A DNA stretch of 47,878 nt from contig JANSWP010000055.1 in NCBI GenBank assembly GCA_024743405.1, positions 1 to 47,878 of the forward strand, in the 5' to 3' direction. Of this stretch, positions 40,948 through 47,878 are shown piece after piece. This stretch comes from Bacteroidota bacterium. GTDB lineage: Bacteria > Bacteroidota > Bacteroidia > Chitinophagales > Saprospiraceae. Under the pieces are notes generated by a model. The model saw only the letters and a program-made list of their open reading frames with translations. It was not told the origin of the DNA and ran no database searches. The stretch's first letter is position 1; each line of letters opens with the position of its first letter. Both the position numbers and the translations under genes were made by a program.

Positions 40948-43812
40948 ATGAATCGTATTATTTTATTCCTTTGTTTAGCGACAATTTTAAATTTTTCAGC
41001 CTTAGGGCAAGGCACTATTTTAGGTACTATTACGGATGAGAGTTTAGGCGACCCGCTTATTGGAGCGAGTGTTTATCTTGAAAGTGATAACGGTACAGGT
41101 ACGACTGCCGATTTTGACGGAAACTATAACTTCAATGTACCTGCTGGGACACATAATTTAATTTTTAGTTATATCGGTTTTCAAGACAAAAAAGTAGAAG
41201 GCGTAATAGTCAAAGATGGGGAAACTACAACTTTGAATATTTTGCTTTCAGATAATGTTCAGGATTTGAATGTGGACATTGTAGTCGTCGAAAAAGCGAT
41301 TGAAAGAAATGAGGTGGCTATCCTTTTGAAAATGAAAAAATCTGAGAAAATTCAAGAGGTAATTTCAAGCCAAGAATTATCTCGTTTTAATGTGGGAAAT
41401 GTAGCAGGCGCGATGCAAAAAGTATCAGGAGCGTCCGTAGTGGATGGTAAATATGTTTTCGTTCGAGGATTGGGTGACCGATATACAATTGCTCAATTAA
41501 ATGGATTACCATTGCCAAGTATTGATCCTTATAAGAATACGATTCAGTTGGATTTAATTCCTGCGAATGTGGTTGAAAATATTTCTGTTTCGAAAACTTT
41601 TTCTCCTGACCAACCGGGTAATTTTACAGGTGGAATCGTTGATGTAAACACGAAAAGTTTACCTGAAAGAGAAATCGCAAGTGTGACGATCGGATTAGGA
41701 TATAATGACTTCGCAACTTTCAACAATAGCTTTTTGTCTCAAGATAAAGGTGGTTTGGATTGGTTGGGTTTCAATAATGGAACACATGATTTGCCAAGCC
41801 TTTTGACTGACCCAAATACTGCTCAATATTTAGTTCCAAATGCGGCGACAAAATCTCGAAACGACGACGAATTCGCAGCGAATGTTGATCGAGCAATCAA
41901 GGCAATGCCAAATGACTTTTTAGCCGACCAAACTAGAGCCTCTTTCAATCGAAGCATCAACTTCACTTTAGGAAATCAAATTAATTTAGGCGGAAAGAAT
42001 CTAGGGTATTTTCTTTCAGGAGGATATTCTAATCAATATCAGCATTATAACATAGAAAAGGGGTTCAATCAATATGTTTTGCCAGGTCAGGGAGAGGCAG
42101 TTTTGAAAGAAAGATTTGAGTTGAATGATACACAAAGTAGTGAGAATCCAACCGTCAATGCAATGGCAGGTTTGTCCTATGATTTGACAGATAATAACCG
42201 AATTTCATTTTTAGGATTGTACAATCACAATACCACGATTTCAAGTCGATTTTTGCAAGGGGAGTTTAGAAGAAAAGACATTGAGTGGCCATCTGTTTAC
42301 GAGACGCATGTTCAAAATTATTTGGAAAGAAGTTTAGTAAACGCACAGGTGGTGAGTGAAAATAATTTCCCAAGTTTAAACAATGCGAAATTGACAGTTT
42401 CAGGTTTTATGACCGAATCAAATCAAGACCAACCTGATTTAAGATTCTTAGCGACAACACACAGTTTGGAGTCTGACGAATTCATCTTAGATGCGTCATC
42501 CTACTCTCCTCCAACGCACTTTACTCGATTTTTAAATGATACGCAATTGGGTGCGAAAGTAGATTTCGTTTTGCCAATTTTCCAAGACAAATCGAAAGCA
42601 AATAAAATCAAAGTAGGAGGTTTATATACTTCTAAAACACGTGATTTTGCTGAAAATAGATACGCTATCCTAAACCGATACGGAAATCTTTATGACGGAA
42701 CGGAGAACTATTTTGCTGATGAAAATTCAGGATTGTTAGGTCAAGATGAGAATGGAAGAAACTTGATTGGTTTGTTCATTGACGACAACTCTCTGGAGCA
42801 AAACGCTTATGATGGTACAGAAAAAATCGCAGCAGCTTATGCAATGGCGACTTATGAAATTGTGCCTAAATTAAAATTCATCGGTGGTGCAAGAGTTGAG
42901 AATACTGATATTTTTGTAGAAAGCCGAAAAGAGAATTTGGCAGATAGTTTAAGGATTGGCGCAATTGAAAATACAAAAGTATTGCCCTCAGCGAATTTGG
43001 TTTATGCCCTTACGGATGACATCAATATTCGAGCTTCTTATTCTCAAACTTTAGGTCGTCCAAATATGCGTGAATTAGCACCTTTCTTTTCTTTCCCATT
43101 CGAAGGTGCACCCGGCGAAACGGGTAATACAGGGTTGAAAGCAACAGATATTACAAACTATGATTTGAGATTCGAATATTTCCCAAATCCAGGTGAAATC
43201 ATCGCCTTGAGTTTGTATTATAAAAACTTCCAAAACCCAATCGTGTATACTTTCCGTGATGATATTAACCCAACTTATACTTGGGATAATGTACCTGAGG
43301 CCGATGTTTACGGAATCGAAGTGGAGATTAGAAAAAGCTTGAATTTCATTACACCAGCATTACAAGATTGGAGAATCGGAACGAACTTATCTTTCCTGAC
43401 TTCAAATAGTACGATTCCTGAAGATGAGTTAGTGACAAGAGAAATTTTCTTTCCTGGCGAAGCCAATGAGCGACCATTTTTCGGTCAATCTAATTTCTTA
43501 ATCAATGCTTTTTTGAATTATTATAACCGTGATTTGGAATTAGATTTCACTACTTCTTATAATTATTTCGGTGACCGTTTGAATTTTACGGGTAAAGCTT
43601 TACCAGATATTTATGAAAGAGGTCGTCATGGCTTGGAAGTTTCAGTTAAGAAATCATTCCTTCAAAATAAATATGCTATCAAATTGGCAGGTTCGAACTT
43701 GTTAAATCCTGATTATGAGCTATTTGCAAATTATAATGGACAAGATTATTCTTATCAAAGGAATCAATTGGGACGAACTTATACTGTAAGTTTTACATAT
43801 AATTTTTTGTAA
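40948..43812 (+). CDS. TonB-dependent receptor with carboxypeptidase-regulatory-like domain
   Basis: A 954-residue outer-membrane receptor. The signal peptide spans about 1-20. A CarboxypepD_reg-like beta-sandwich follows (23-105: GTITDESLGDPLIGASVYLE). The plug domain has VRGLGDRYTIAQLNGLPLP, SIDPYKNTIQLDLIPANVV and FSPDQPGNFTGGIVDVNTK. A 22-strand barrel then runs to the C-terminus, ending SFTYNFL. It imports a ligand energised by TonB-ExbBD. The plug motif set defines a Bacteroidota receptor group often beside T9SS surface proteins, as here. It is not the SusC type and no SusD follows. The ligand is unknown. Confidence 0.92.
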   Translation: MNRIILFLCLATILNFSALGQGTILGTITDESLGDPLIGASVYLESDNGTGTTADFDGNYNFNVPAGTHNLIFSYIGFQDKKVEGVIVKDGETTTLNILLSDNVQDLNVDIVVVEKAIERNEVAILLKMKKSEKIQEVISSQELSRFNVGNVAGAMQKVSGASVVDGKYVFVRGLGDRYTIAQLNGLPLPSIDPYKNTIQLDLIPANVVENISVSKTFSPDQPGNFTGGIVDVNTKSLPEREIASVTIGLGYNDFATFNNSFLSQDKGGLDWLGFNNGTHDLPSLLTDPNTAQYLVPNAATKSRNDDEFAANVDRAIKAMPNDFLADQTRASFNRSINFTLGNQINLGGKNLGYFLSGGYSNQYQHYNIEKGFNQYVLPGQGEAVLKERFELNDTQSSENPTVNAMAGLSYDLTDNNRISFLGLYNHNTTISSRFLQGEFRRKDIEWPSVYETHVQNYLERSLVNAQVVSENNFPSLNNAKLTVSGFMTESNQDQPDLRFLATTHSLESDEFILDASSYSPPTHFTRFLNDTQLGAKVDFVLPIFQDKSKANKIKVGGLYTSKTRDFAENRYAILNRYGNLYDGTENYFADENSGLLGQDENGRNLIGLFIDDNSLEQNAYDGTEKIAAAYAMATYEIVPKLKFIGGARVENTDIFVESRKENLADSLRIGAIENTKVLPSANLVYALTDDINIRASYSQTLGRPNMRELAPFFSFPFEGAPGETGNTGLKATDITNYDLRFEYFPNPGEIIALSLYYKNFQNPIVYTFRDDINPTYTWDNVPEADVYGIEVEIRKSLNFITPALQDWRIGTNLSFLTSNSTIPEDELVTREIFFPGEANERPFFGQSNFLINAFLNYYNRDLELDFTTSYNYFGDRLNFTGKALPDIYERGRHGLEVSVKKSFLQNKYAIKLAGSNLLNPDYELFANYNGQDYSYQRNQLGRTYTVSFTYNFL

Positions 43813-43844
43813 TTAGAATAGGGAAGCGAGATTAGAGAGGAGAG

Positions 43845-43885
43845 AAAACTCCCTTATCGAACTTGGTTCGTTGAGGGAGTTTTTT
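43845..43885 (+). terminator. Terminator of the TonB receptor gene
   Basis: Arms AAAACTCCCTTATCGAAC (from 43845) and GTTCGTTGAGGGAGTTTT pair with a small bulge; a T run follows. The hairpin lies between convergent genes and may serve both. Confidence 0.8.
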
Positions 43886-43896
43886 ATTTCTTTTCA

Positions 43897-44538
43897 TTAA
43901 ATATATTTTGGCAAAACCCCTTCCTTTTCAATCTTTCCCTTCAAGTCTAACAAACTCTGTCGTGGTTTAATCCCCGATTTTTCTGCCTCATTTATCACTT
44001 TTAGAACGAGGTCTTTTTCTCGACAAGACCATAAGGAAGATACCAAAACATAAAGCCCTATTTCAGGGCGACTGGCTCTATAATTTTCTCTAAAATCTGA
44101 AATGCCATTATCAAAATCTTCAAAAGAAGCATAACACCAGAAAATCATTTTTGTCAGACTATTGAGCTTATTTTCTTTTTGGAAATCCTCAGAACTAAAG
44201 GAAGAATAGGGATTCTTGAAATTTCTCGGAGATAAATCAATTTTCTTACGTCTATTCTTTAAAATGCTCACGGCTTCTAATTTCATTTCATTACTTACTA
44301 AAAATTCAATCAGAAATTTCATTAAATACTCACAAGAATATTCACTCAGATTTGAACTACCAGCGATAAGTTCAATGCCTGTTTTTACAAATTCCGAAGA
44401 TTCTTGCCAATCTCGATTCATCCTCAAAATTTCGTTGAAGAACTCACGCTGTGAAATTCCGACCGAATTAAATGGTTCTGGGGTTGTGAAGTAGGAATAT
44501 TGCTCGCCTTCACATAAAACGAAATATAAACCACTAAA
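43897..44538 (-). pseudogene. Unknown protein gene, probably truncated at its 5' end
   Basis: The conserved frame runs from the stop at 43897 upstream past TTG 44427 (a 176-residue frame) to about 44538. It continues to encode protein-like sequence (SGLYFVLCEGEQYSYFTTPE, then FNSVGISQREFFNEILRM) with no ATG, GTG or other start except the internal TTG. At 44538 it runs into a 28-bp terminal inverted repeat, whose sequence supplies only ELIPYTFF before a stop further out. The simplest reading is that an inserted element removed the start of the gene. I do not recognise the protein: it is helical, charged, without signal peptide or membrane helices. Confidence 0.55.
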
Positions 44539-44693
44539 GAACGTGTACGGAATAAGTTCGTGATTTTGGGTAGCTTATTTTGTTCTTAGTTTTTCTTTAA
44601 AAAAAGGAGTATTGTTGATACTATGACTGATTTTAAAGGGGGAATAAGGGCAATAGAAGCAGTCTAAATTACGAAGTTATTTCGTACACGTTC
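44539..44693. repeat. 155-bp element with 28-bp imperfect terminal inverted repeats (MITE-like)
   Basis: The left end, 44539-44567, begins GAACGTGTACGGAATAAG. The right end, 44666-44693, is its inverse with three mismatches in 28 bp. The 98 bp between have no reading frame. No convincing target-site duplication flanks it (CTAAA left, CTTAT right). No second copy was found in the window. It may be a miniature inverted-repeat transposable element or the two facing ends of a lost insertion sequence. Confidence 0.5.
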
Positions 44694-44770
44694 CTTATTT
44701 ATTCGCCGTTACTCAACGAGGAGCTTGGAATTTTTCGGTTGCATACTAAATTGTGGCTTTGAACCAAAAT

Positions 44771-44835
44771 CCGAGAATCTAAATTCTCGGTTAAAGAGCG
44801 TTTTTGCAACAATCATAGGAGAATCTAGATTCTCC
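44771..44835. repeat. Pair of related palindromes
   Basis: CCGAGAATCTAAATTCTCGG (44771-44790; 8-bp arms) and the perfect 18-bp palindrome GGAGAATCTAGATTCTCC (44818-44835) share the centre GAGAATCTA-ATTCTC. They are 28 bp apart. They could be operator sites or the remains of a palindromic repeat. The surrounding stretch 44694-45034 otherwise has only the promoter of the protease gene. Confidence 0.5.
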
Positions 44836-44908
44836 GGCTTTTACTTGAGACCGTGTGGAATAAAATCAACTTCCAATGTTAATTTAATGTAAATTAATTA
44901 TTTCATAA

Positions 44909-44941
44909 TTGTGAATTATGCACAAATTTCCTTTACATTTG
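44909..44941 (+). promoter_or_regulatory. Promoter of the retropepsin-like gene
   Basis: A TTG at 44909-44911 and TACATTTG at 44934-44941 are separated by 22 bp. This fits TTG-N17-23-TAnnTTTG. The transcript would start near 44947, about 88 nt before the ATG at 45035. Confidence 0.5.
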
Positions 44942-45034
44942 CTTTACAAAATTTAAAAACTTCTAGAGTGATAAAAAATTTCAAAAACTTGGAAGACGAA
45001 AAAACAACCCTAATTTGTAAAACGAGTGGAGGTT

Positions 45035-45952
45035 ATGAGACGATTTATTTTCTTTTTAATGATTTATGCAAATATTGCGATTGCACAGAATGAATTAGCC
45101 CTTCTTCCTGCTTTTAATTCCCTTTCCTCTGATGCCTCAGAAAAGGATTTTTCAAAAACTTTTACATCATTCGAACTAATTAATGGACTGCCTGTCGTAC
45201 AAGCGGAAGTGAACGGAAAAGTTGGAAACTTCATCATTGATACTGGTGCTCCAGGCATTGTAATAAATGCGAAATCTACTGAATCCAATTCTAACAATCA
45301 TAAAGGCGGTAGTATTGGCGGTAATATTGAATTGTCAGAAATTATTATTAATGCTTTTGCATGGGAAAATATTCAACTAGAAAATATCACTGGATTAGCT
45401 CTAGACATTTCGCATTTAGAAAAAGCGGCAGACAAAAAAATTGCCGGATTGATTGGTTTTGAGATCCTGAAAAAGTTTGAATTATTCTTTGATTTCCAAT
45501 CAAAAACTATTCGAATTTATAGTTCAAAAAAATCAGAACTACATAAAAATAACAAACCTACAGAAAGTATCCCATTTGAAATGCAAGGACATATTCCAGT
45601 CATTTTAGTAAAAATTGAAAATCAGACTTTTAGAATGGGAATTGATACTGGTGCAGAAACAAATCTCATTGACAAACAATTACTAAAAAAATTAAATAAG
45701 GATAATCTATTGAATCCTAGAGTTGAAGAATTAAGAGGGTTGGATCGGCAAATTCAAAGACAAATCGCTACAGAAATAAAAAACACCCAAACCAAAAAGA
45801 ATAACTTTCATAACATGAAATACCTAACCTCTGATTTTTCAAAAATCAATGAAACCTATGGTTTAGAGTTAGATGGTTTGTTGGGTGCTCCTTTCTTAAA
45901 TTCGGCGAAAATCTCAATTAATTACCAGAAGCGAAAGATTTATATTTGGTAA
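45035..45952 (+). CDS. Exported two-domain retropepsin-like aspartic protease
   Basis: About 305 residues. A signal peptide spans about 1-18 (RRFIFFLMIYANIAIA). Two retropepsin-like halves follow. The first has DTGAP at about residue 69 (FIIDTGAPGIVINA) and IAGLIGFEILKKFELFFD. The second has DTGAE at about 204 (MGIDTGAETNLID) and LDGLLGAPFLNSAKISINY. One chain thus has both catalytic Asp residues and could fold as a pseudo-dimer, like pepsin. The substrate is unknown. The frame opens at GTG 45026; ATG 45035 is preferred because it starts at the signal peptide. GGAGG at 45028-45032 is close to the ATG, too near for an ideal Shine-Dalgarno. Confidence 0.82.
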   Translation: MRRFIFFLMIYANIAIAQNELALLPAFNSLSSDASEKDFSKTFTSFELINGLPVVQAEVNGKVGNFIIDTGAPGIVINAKSTESNSNNHKGGSIGGNIELSEIIINAFAWENIQLENITGLALDISHLEKAADKKIAGLIGFEILKKFELFFDFQSKTIRIYSSKKSELHKNNKPTESIPFEMQGHIPVILVKIENQTFRMGIDTGAETNLIDKQLLKKLNKDNLLNPRVEELRGLDRQIQRQIATEIKNTQTKKNNFHNMKYLTSDFSKINETYGLELDGLLGAPFLNSAKISINYQKRKIYIW

Positions 45953-45969
45953 TACTTTATACCAAAAAA

Positions 45970-46001
45970 GTTAGGGAGCAACAAAAAAGCCACCCCCTAA
46001 C
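45970..46001 (+). terminator. Weak hairpin after the protease gene
   Basis: GTTAGGG (45970-45976) pairs with CCCTAAC (45995-46001). A second inverted pair, TTCAGGA (46017-46023) and TCCTGAA (46050-46056), follows. Neither has a good T-tract. They lie in the 200-bp convergent gap, which has nothing else recognisable. Confidence 0.45.
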
Positions 46002-46175
46002 AAAAGTCTTTGAAAGTTCAGGATACATTCTTTGGCGAAGAACAAACGCTCCTGAATCCTTCACTCATTTTAAATAAACCTTCTTTTAATCAATCAATTA
46101 TTTGTATTTTAAAACTACTTCTTTGTGTTTATTTGTTTGGGTAGTTCCTCAATTTTCTTTGGCTCCTTGGGTTAT

Positions 46176-46616
46176 CTAATTTTGAATTTGGACAATATTA
46201 CAGTCCGGAATCTTTATACCGGTGGGTGGCATAATGGGGACTTCAACATCTTGTCGGATCGATCGTATCAAGGTACTATCCTGAACGTAAAGCAGTATAT
46301 TTTGATAGCCTTCCAAATTCACAGTTCCCATAGCAAATTTTGAATTATGACAGTTCACGCAAAACGCTTTTAGCGTAGGGTATATGTCATCAGAAAAAGA
46401 ACAATCATTTTGATCACAATTGGTTTCCACCGTTGTTTCTCTATAATTAATCAAATGCCCATAATCACTTTTATTTAAAGCTAATGATTGGTTTTTCAGG
46501 TAGCCATCTAAAAGAACCTGAATGCCACTATTATTACCTATTTGGGATAATTCTTGGCTATGCTCAAATATCATGAAGCTACTCAATGCCATCAATCCAA
46601 TCCATATTTTAAGCAT
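46176..46616 (-). CDS. Exported monoheme c-type cytochrome-like protein, probable nonsense mutation near the C-terminus
   Basis: A 146-residue exported protein with a signal peptide (about 1-18) and one heme site CVNCH (86-90). The layout FSDDIYPTLKAFCVNCHN, MGTVNLEGYQNIL, VPIMPPTGIKIPDC is that of small Bacteroidota cytochrome domains, with Met of MPP as likely distal ligand. These domains normally end IQxWIxxGA..N. Here the frame stops at TAG (46178-46176) after QIQN; reading TGG instead gives QIQNW-ITQGAKEN and a TGA at 46149. The stop therefore looks like a point mutation of the conserved Trp codon, removing nine residues. The protein may still fold. Confidence 0.75.
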   Translation of the reverse strand: MLKIWIGLMALSSFMIFEHSQELSQIGNNSGIQVLLDGYLKNQSLALNKSDYGHLINYRETTVETNCDQNDCSFSDDIYPTLKAFCVNCHNSKFAMGTVNLEGYQNILLYVQDSTLIRSIRQDVEVPIMPPTGIKIPDCNIVQIQN

Positions 46617-46683
46617 AGTAATTAGTTTTGTTTTAATGATTTGATAGTCAATACGAGGAAGTAAGTTAGCAAGGTTGCTTTAA

Positions 46684-46731
46684 GGAAAAAAAATTGAAAA
46701 AAAAAGGGTGAAAACTGTTTTGCTTTCACCC
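46684..46731 (-). terminator. Terminator of the outer-membrane barrel gene
   Basis: GGGTGAAA (46706-46713) and TTTCACCC (46724-46731) form an 8-bp stem; on the minus strand a U-tract follows (A-rich 46685-46705). It lies 29 bp past the stop codon at 46760. Confidence 0.75.
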
Positions 46732-46759
46732 CTTTCGGTTTTTTTTTCATTTTAAGAGC

Positions 46760-47749
46760 CTAATCAAAATGATATCTCAATCCAACGTTTGCACCCCAAT
46801 ACCTCAGCTTGAAATACTCTTCAGATCCCTGATTGAATGCATAGTGATAAACCAATTCAGCCTGAGCTGAAAAATGATCCAAGAGCCTATATTTAAGTCC
46901 AATATTTGTCCTCAAATTATCAAATGAGAAATCACCATCTCTAAAGGATTGATTTAGTTTATATTCATCATTTGATACATCATCAATATACTCATATACG
47001 AAAGTCTGTTTAAGTGGTTTTTGAGCCACAAAACCAACTCCAAAAAATGGTTTCAAATCTTTATCCTTTCGGAAGTACTTTTTGAAAACAATAGGAATAT
47101 GTAGAAAGCTAAAGCTAGGCTTTAATTCACTGAGCGCATCGTTTGTATTGTCTGGTGGAAGCAAAGGATAATTGGCAAATTGACTAGATTCTTTTACTTC
47201 AAAACCAAAATTCAACCTTTCCAGCCCTATGGTCATTTCGATATCTCCATAAAATTCTAATGCACCATTTATCCCAAAACTTTTACCTGAATAGCCTTTT
47301 GAATTTGCTTTTCCCGAAACAATTGGAGTGTAATTACCTCCTATATTTCCCCCTTTAGGAACAAAATAAAGCATTGGATTTGCTTTGTGAATGGTTGGCT
47401 CCCATTTTGGATCGTTTAGTTTATCCTCTATTTTTTCAAACCGTGAATAAGAATCAATTACTTTCAAACCAATATTATCAATTCGTTCATTCCTAATTAA
47501 ATCGGCAAGTAATTCTTCTTTTGAAAGAGGATTATCTAAAGAACTTAACCCTGGAAGATTGGCTAAATTTAATCCTTTAGTACCTAAATTTTGCCCATTT
47601 CTATATACCAGAAAATCCGTCAGAGAATGCATCTCTGACAGATTAGAATGACCAGAATAAGGTCGATAAAACCCTTTAAGTGAAGGTGGTGGAACTACAG
47701 ATTTCTCAAACCGCCTTTCAATAAATACATCTTTATAAATTGAAGTTGT
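46760..47749 (-). pseudogene. Outer-membrane beta-barrel protein gene, 5'-truncated
   Basis: The C-terminal half (from about residue 105 of the 290 residues after ATG 47632) is an outer-membrane barrel: alternating strands, FGINGALEFYGDIEMTIG, PFFGVGFVAQKPL, and a final strand YWGANVGLRYHFD ending in aromatic-charged residues. Upstream of ATG 47632 the frame stays open for 39 codons, encoding protein-like sequence (YKDVFIERRFEKSVVPPPS, LKGFYRPYSGHSNLSE), until a TAG at 47752-47750, with no start codon. The N-terminal part with signal or anchor is missing. At about 47750 the sequence changes to what looks like the end of an insertion sequence. No complete protein can be made from the window. 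Confidence 0.6.
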
Positions 47750-47752
47750 CTA

Positions 47753-47878
47753 AAGTTAATTGACATTTTGTGAAACAGTTGCAGCGAGTTAAGTTTGAAA
47801 ATCCTACTTAACTCACCAAACCCACTGCAACTATGATGAAATTAAGCAAAAAGCTGATTAACCAAAATTTAGTACCTC
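47753..47878 (+). mobile_element. Possible left end of an insertion sequence with a transposase start (cut by window end)
   Basis: A compound inverted repeat, AGTTGCAG (47777-47784) and GAGTTAAGT (47786-47794) with complements ACTTAACTC (47806-47814) and CTGCAACT (47825-47832), lies directly before an open frame from ATG 47834 (MMKLSKKLINQNLVP...) that runs off the window. A hairpin in front of a transposase start is common in insertion sequences, where it blocks read-through. The family cannot be named from 15 residues. The idea rests on this layout and on the truncated gene next to it. Confidence 0.35.

Noticed and set aside
40948-43812. SusC/RagA-type receptor
   Set aside because: The plug and length do not match the SusC group and no SusD-like gene follows.
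44534-44700. Target-site duplication around the 155-bp inverted-repeat element
   Set aside because: The flanks CTAAA and CTTAT match at only three of five positions, so no duplication can be claimed.
44911-45093. A 60-codon frame overlapping the start of the retropepsin-like gene
   Set aside because: It begins inside the probable promoter and its product is low in information; the overlapping frame has a clear signal peptide and domains.

Overview
The window is AT-rich chromosomal DNA of a Bacteroidota bacterium, most likely a Saprospiria (Lewinella/Haliscomenobacter-like) lineage. The signs are a PorP/SprF type IX secretion (T9SS) protein, a secreted beta-helix protein with a C-terminal T9SS sorting domain beside a TonB-dependent receptor, many SPII lipoproteins, a 2-oxoacid:ferredoxin oxidoreductase pair, an arsenosugar-type ArsM, and promoter boxes of the Bacteroidota form TAnnTTTG. 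The lineage is an inference from gene content. No rRNA, tRNA or CRISPR array was seen.

Layout. 1-5.2 kb: hairpin repeats, PorP/SprF (-), Crp/Fnr regulator, DoxX, ApbE flavin transferase and a DEDDh exonuclease (+). 5.5-9.6 kb: a (+) cluster of two divergent MbnP-like lipoproteins followed by two di-heme MauG/cytochrome c peroxidase lipoproteins. 9.6-14.6 kb (-): a WbqC/GNAT/dynamin-like GTPase operon and groES-groEL. 14.9-22.2 kb: a secreted Bacteroidota protein usually misnamed asparagine synthetase B (-), a VWA-like membrane protein (+), a glycosyltransferase and a double GNAT (-), and an SDR (+). 22.3-26.1 kb (-): thioredoxin-fold lipid/periplasm protein, fbaA, trxB. 26.6-30.8 kb: a membrane-anchored subtilase (+), a helix-hairpin-helix protein and an unlisted 57-residue protein (-), and a methionine-type aminotransferase (+). 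30.8-36.0 kb (-): korA-korB-ferredoxin/NADP reductase-like-UbiA-like operon. 36.4-38.6 kb: PadR regulator plus a HAAS-like/M23 fusion (+), ArsM (-). 38.8-43.8 kb (+): T9SS beta-helix protein and TonB receptor. 43.9-47.9 kb: a decayed, repeat-rich stretch with a 5'-truncated unknown gene beside a 155-bp inverted-repeat element, a two-domain retropepsin, a monoheme cytochrome with a likely nonsense mutation, and a 5'-truncated outer-membrane barrel gene next to what looks like the left end of an insertion sequence.

Themes. (1) Five long imperfect palindromes (about 90-200 bp) share a conserved core but have copy-specific self-complementary arms; they sit between genes and have distorted the apparent starts of several genes. 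(2) Two genes (MbnP-like 1 and the UbiA-like protein) have no ATG/GTG/TTG where the N-terminus must begin; ATA or ATC stands in the place of ATG. (3) Two genes (padR, wbqC) have the -7 box only four to five bases before ATG, pointing to leaderless mRNAs. (4) The MbnP/MauG cluster is the best candidate for an unusual system: two peroxidases are paired with two MbnP-like proteins that appear to lack the Trp and His expected at the copper/kynurenine site.
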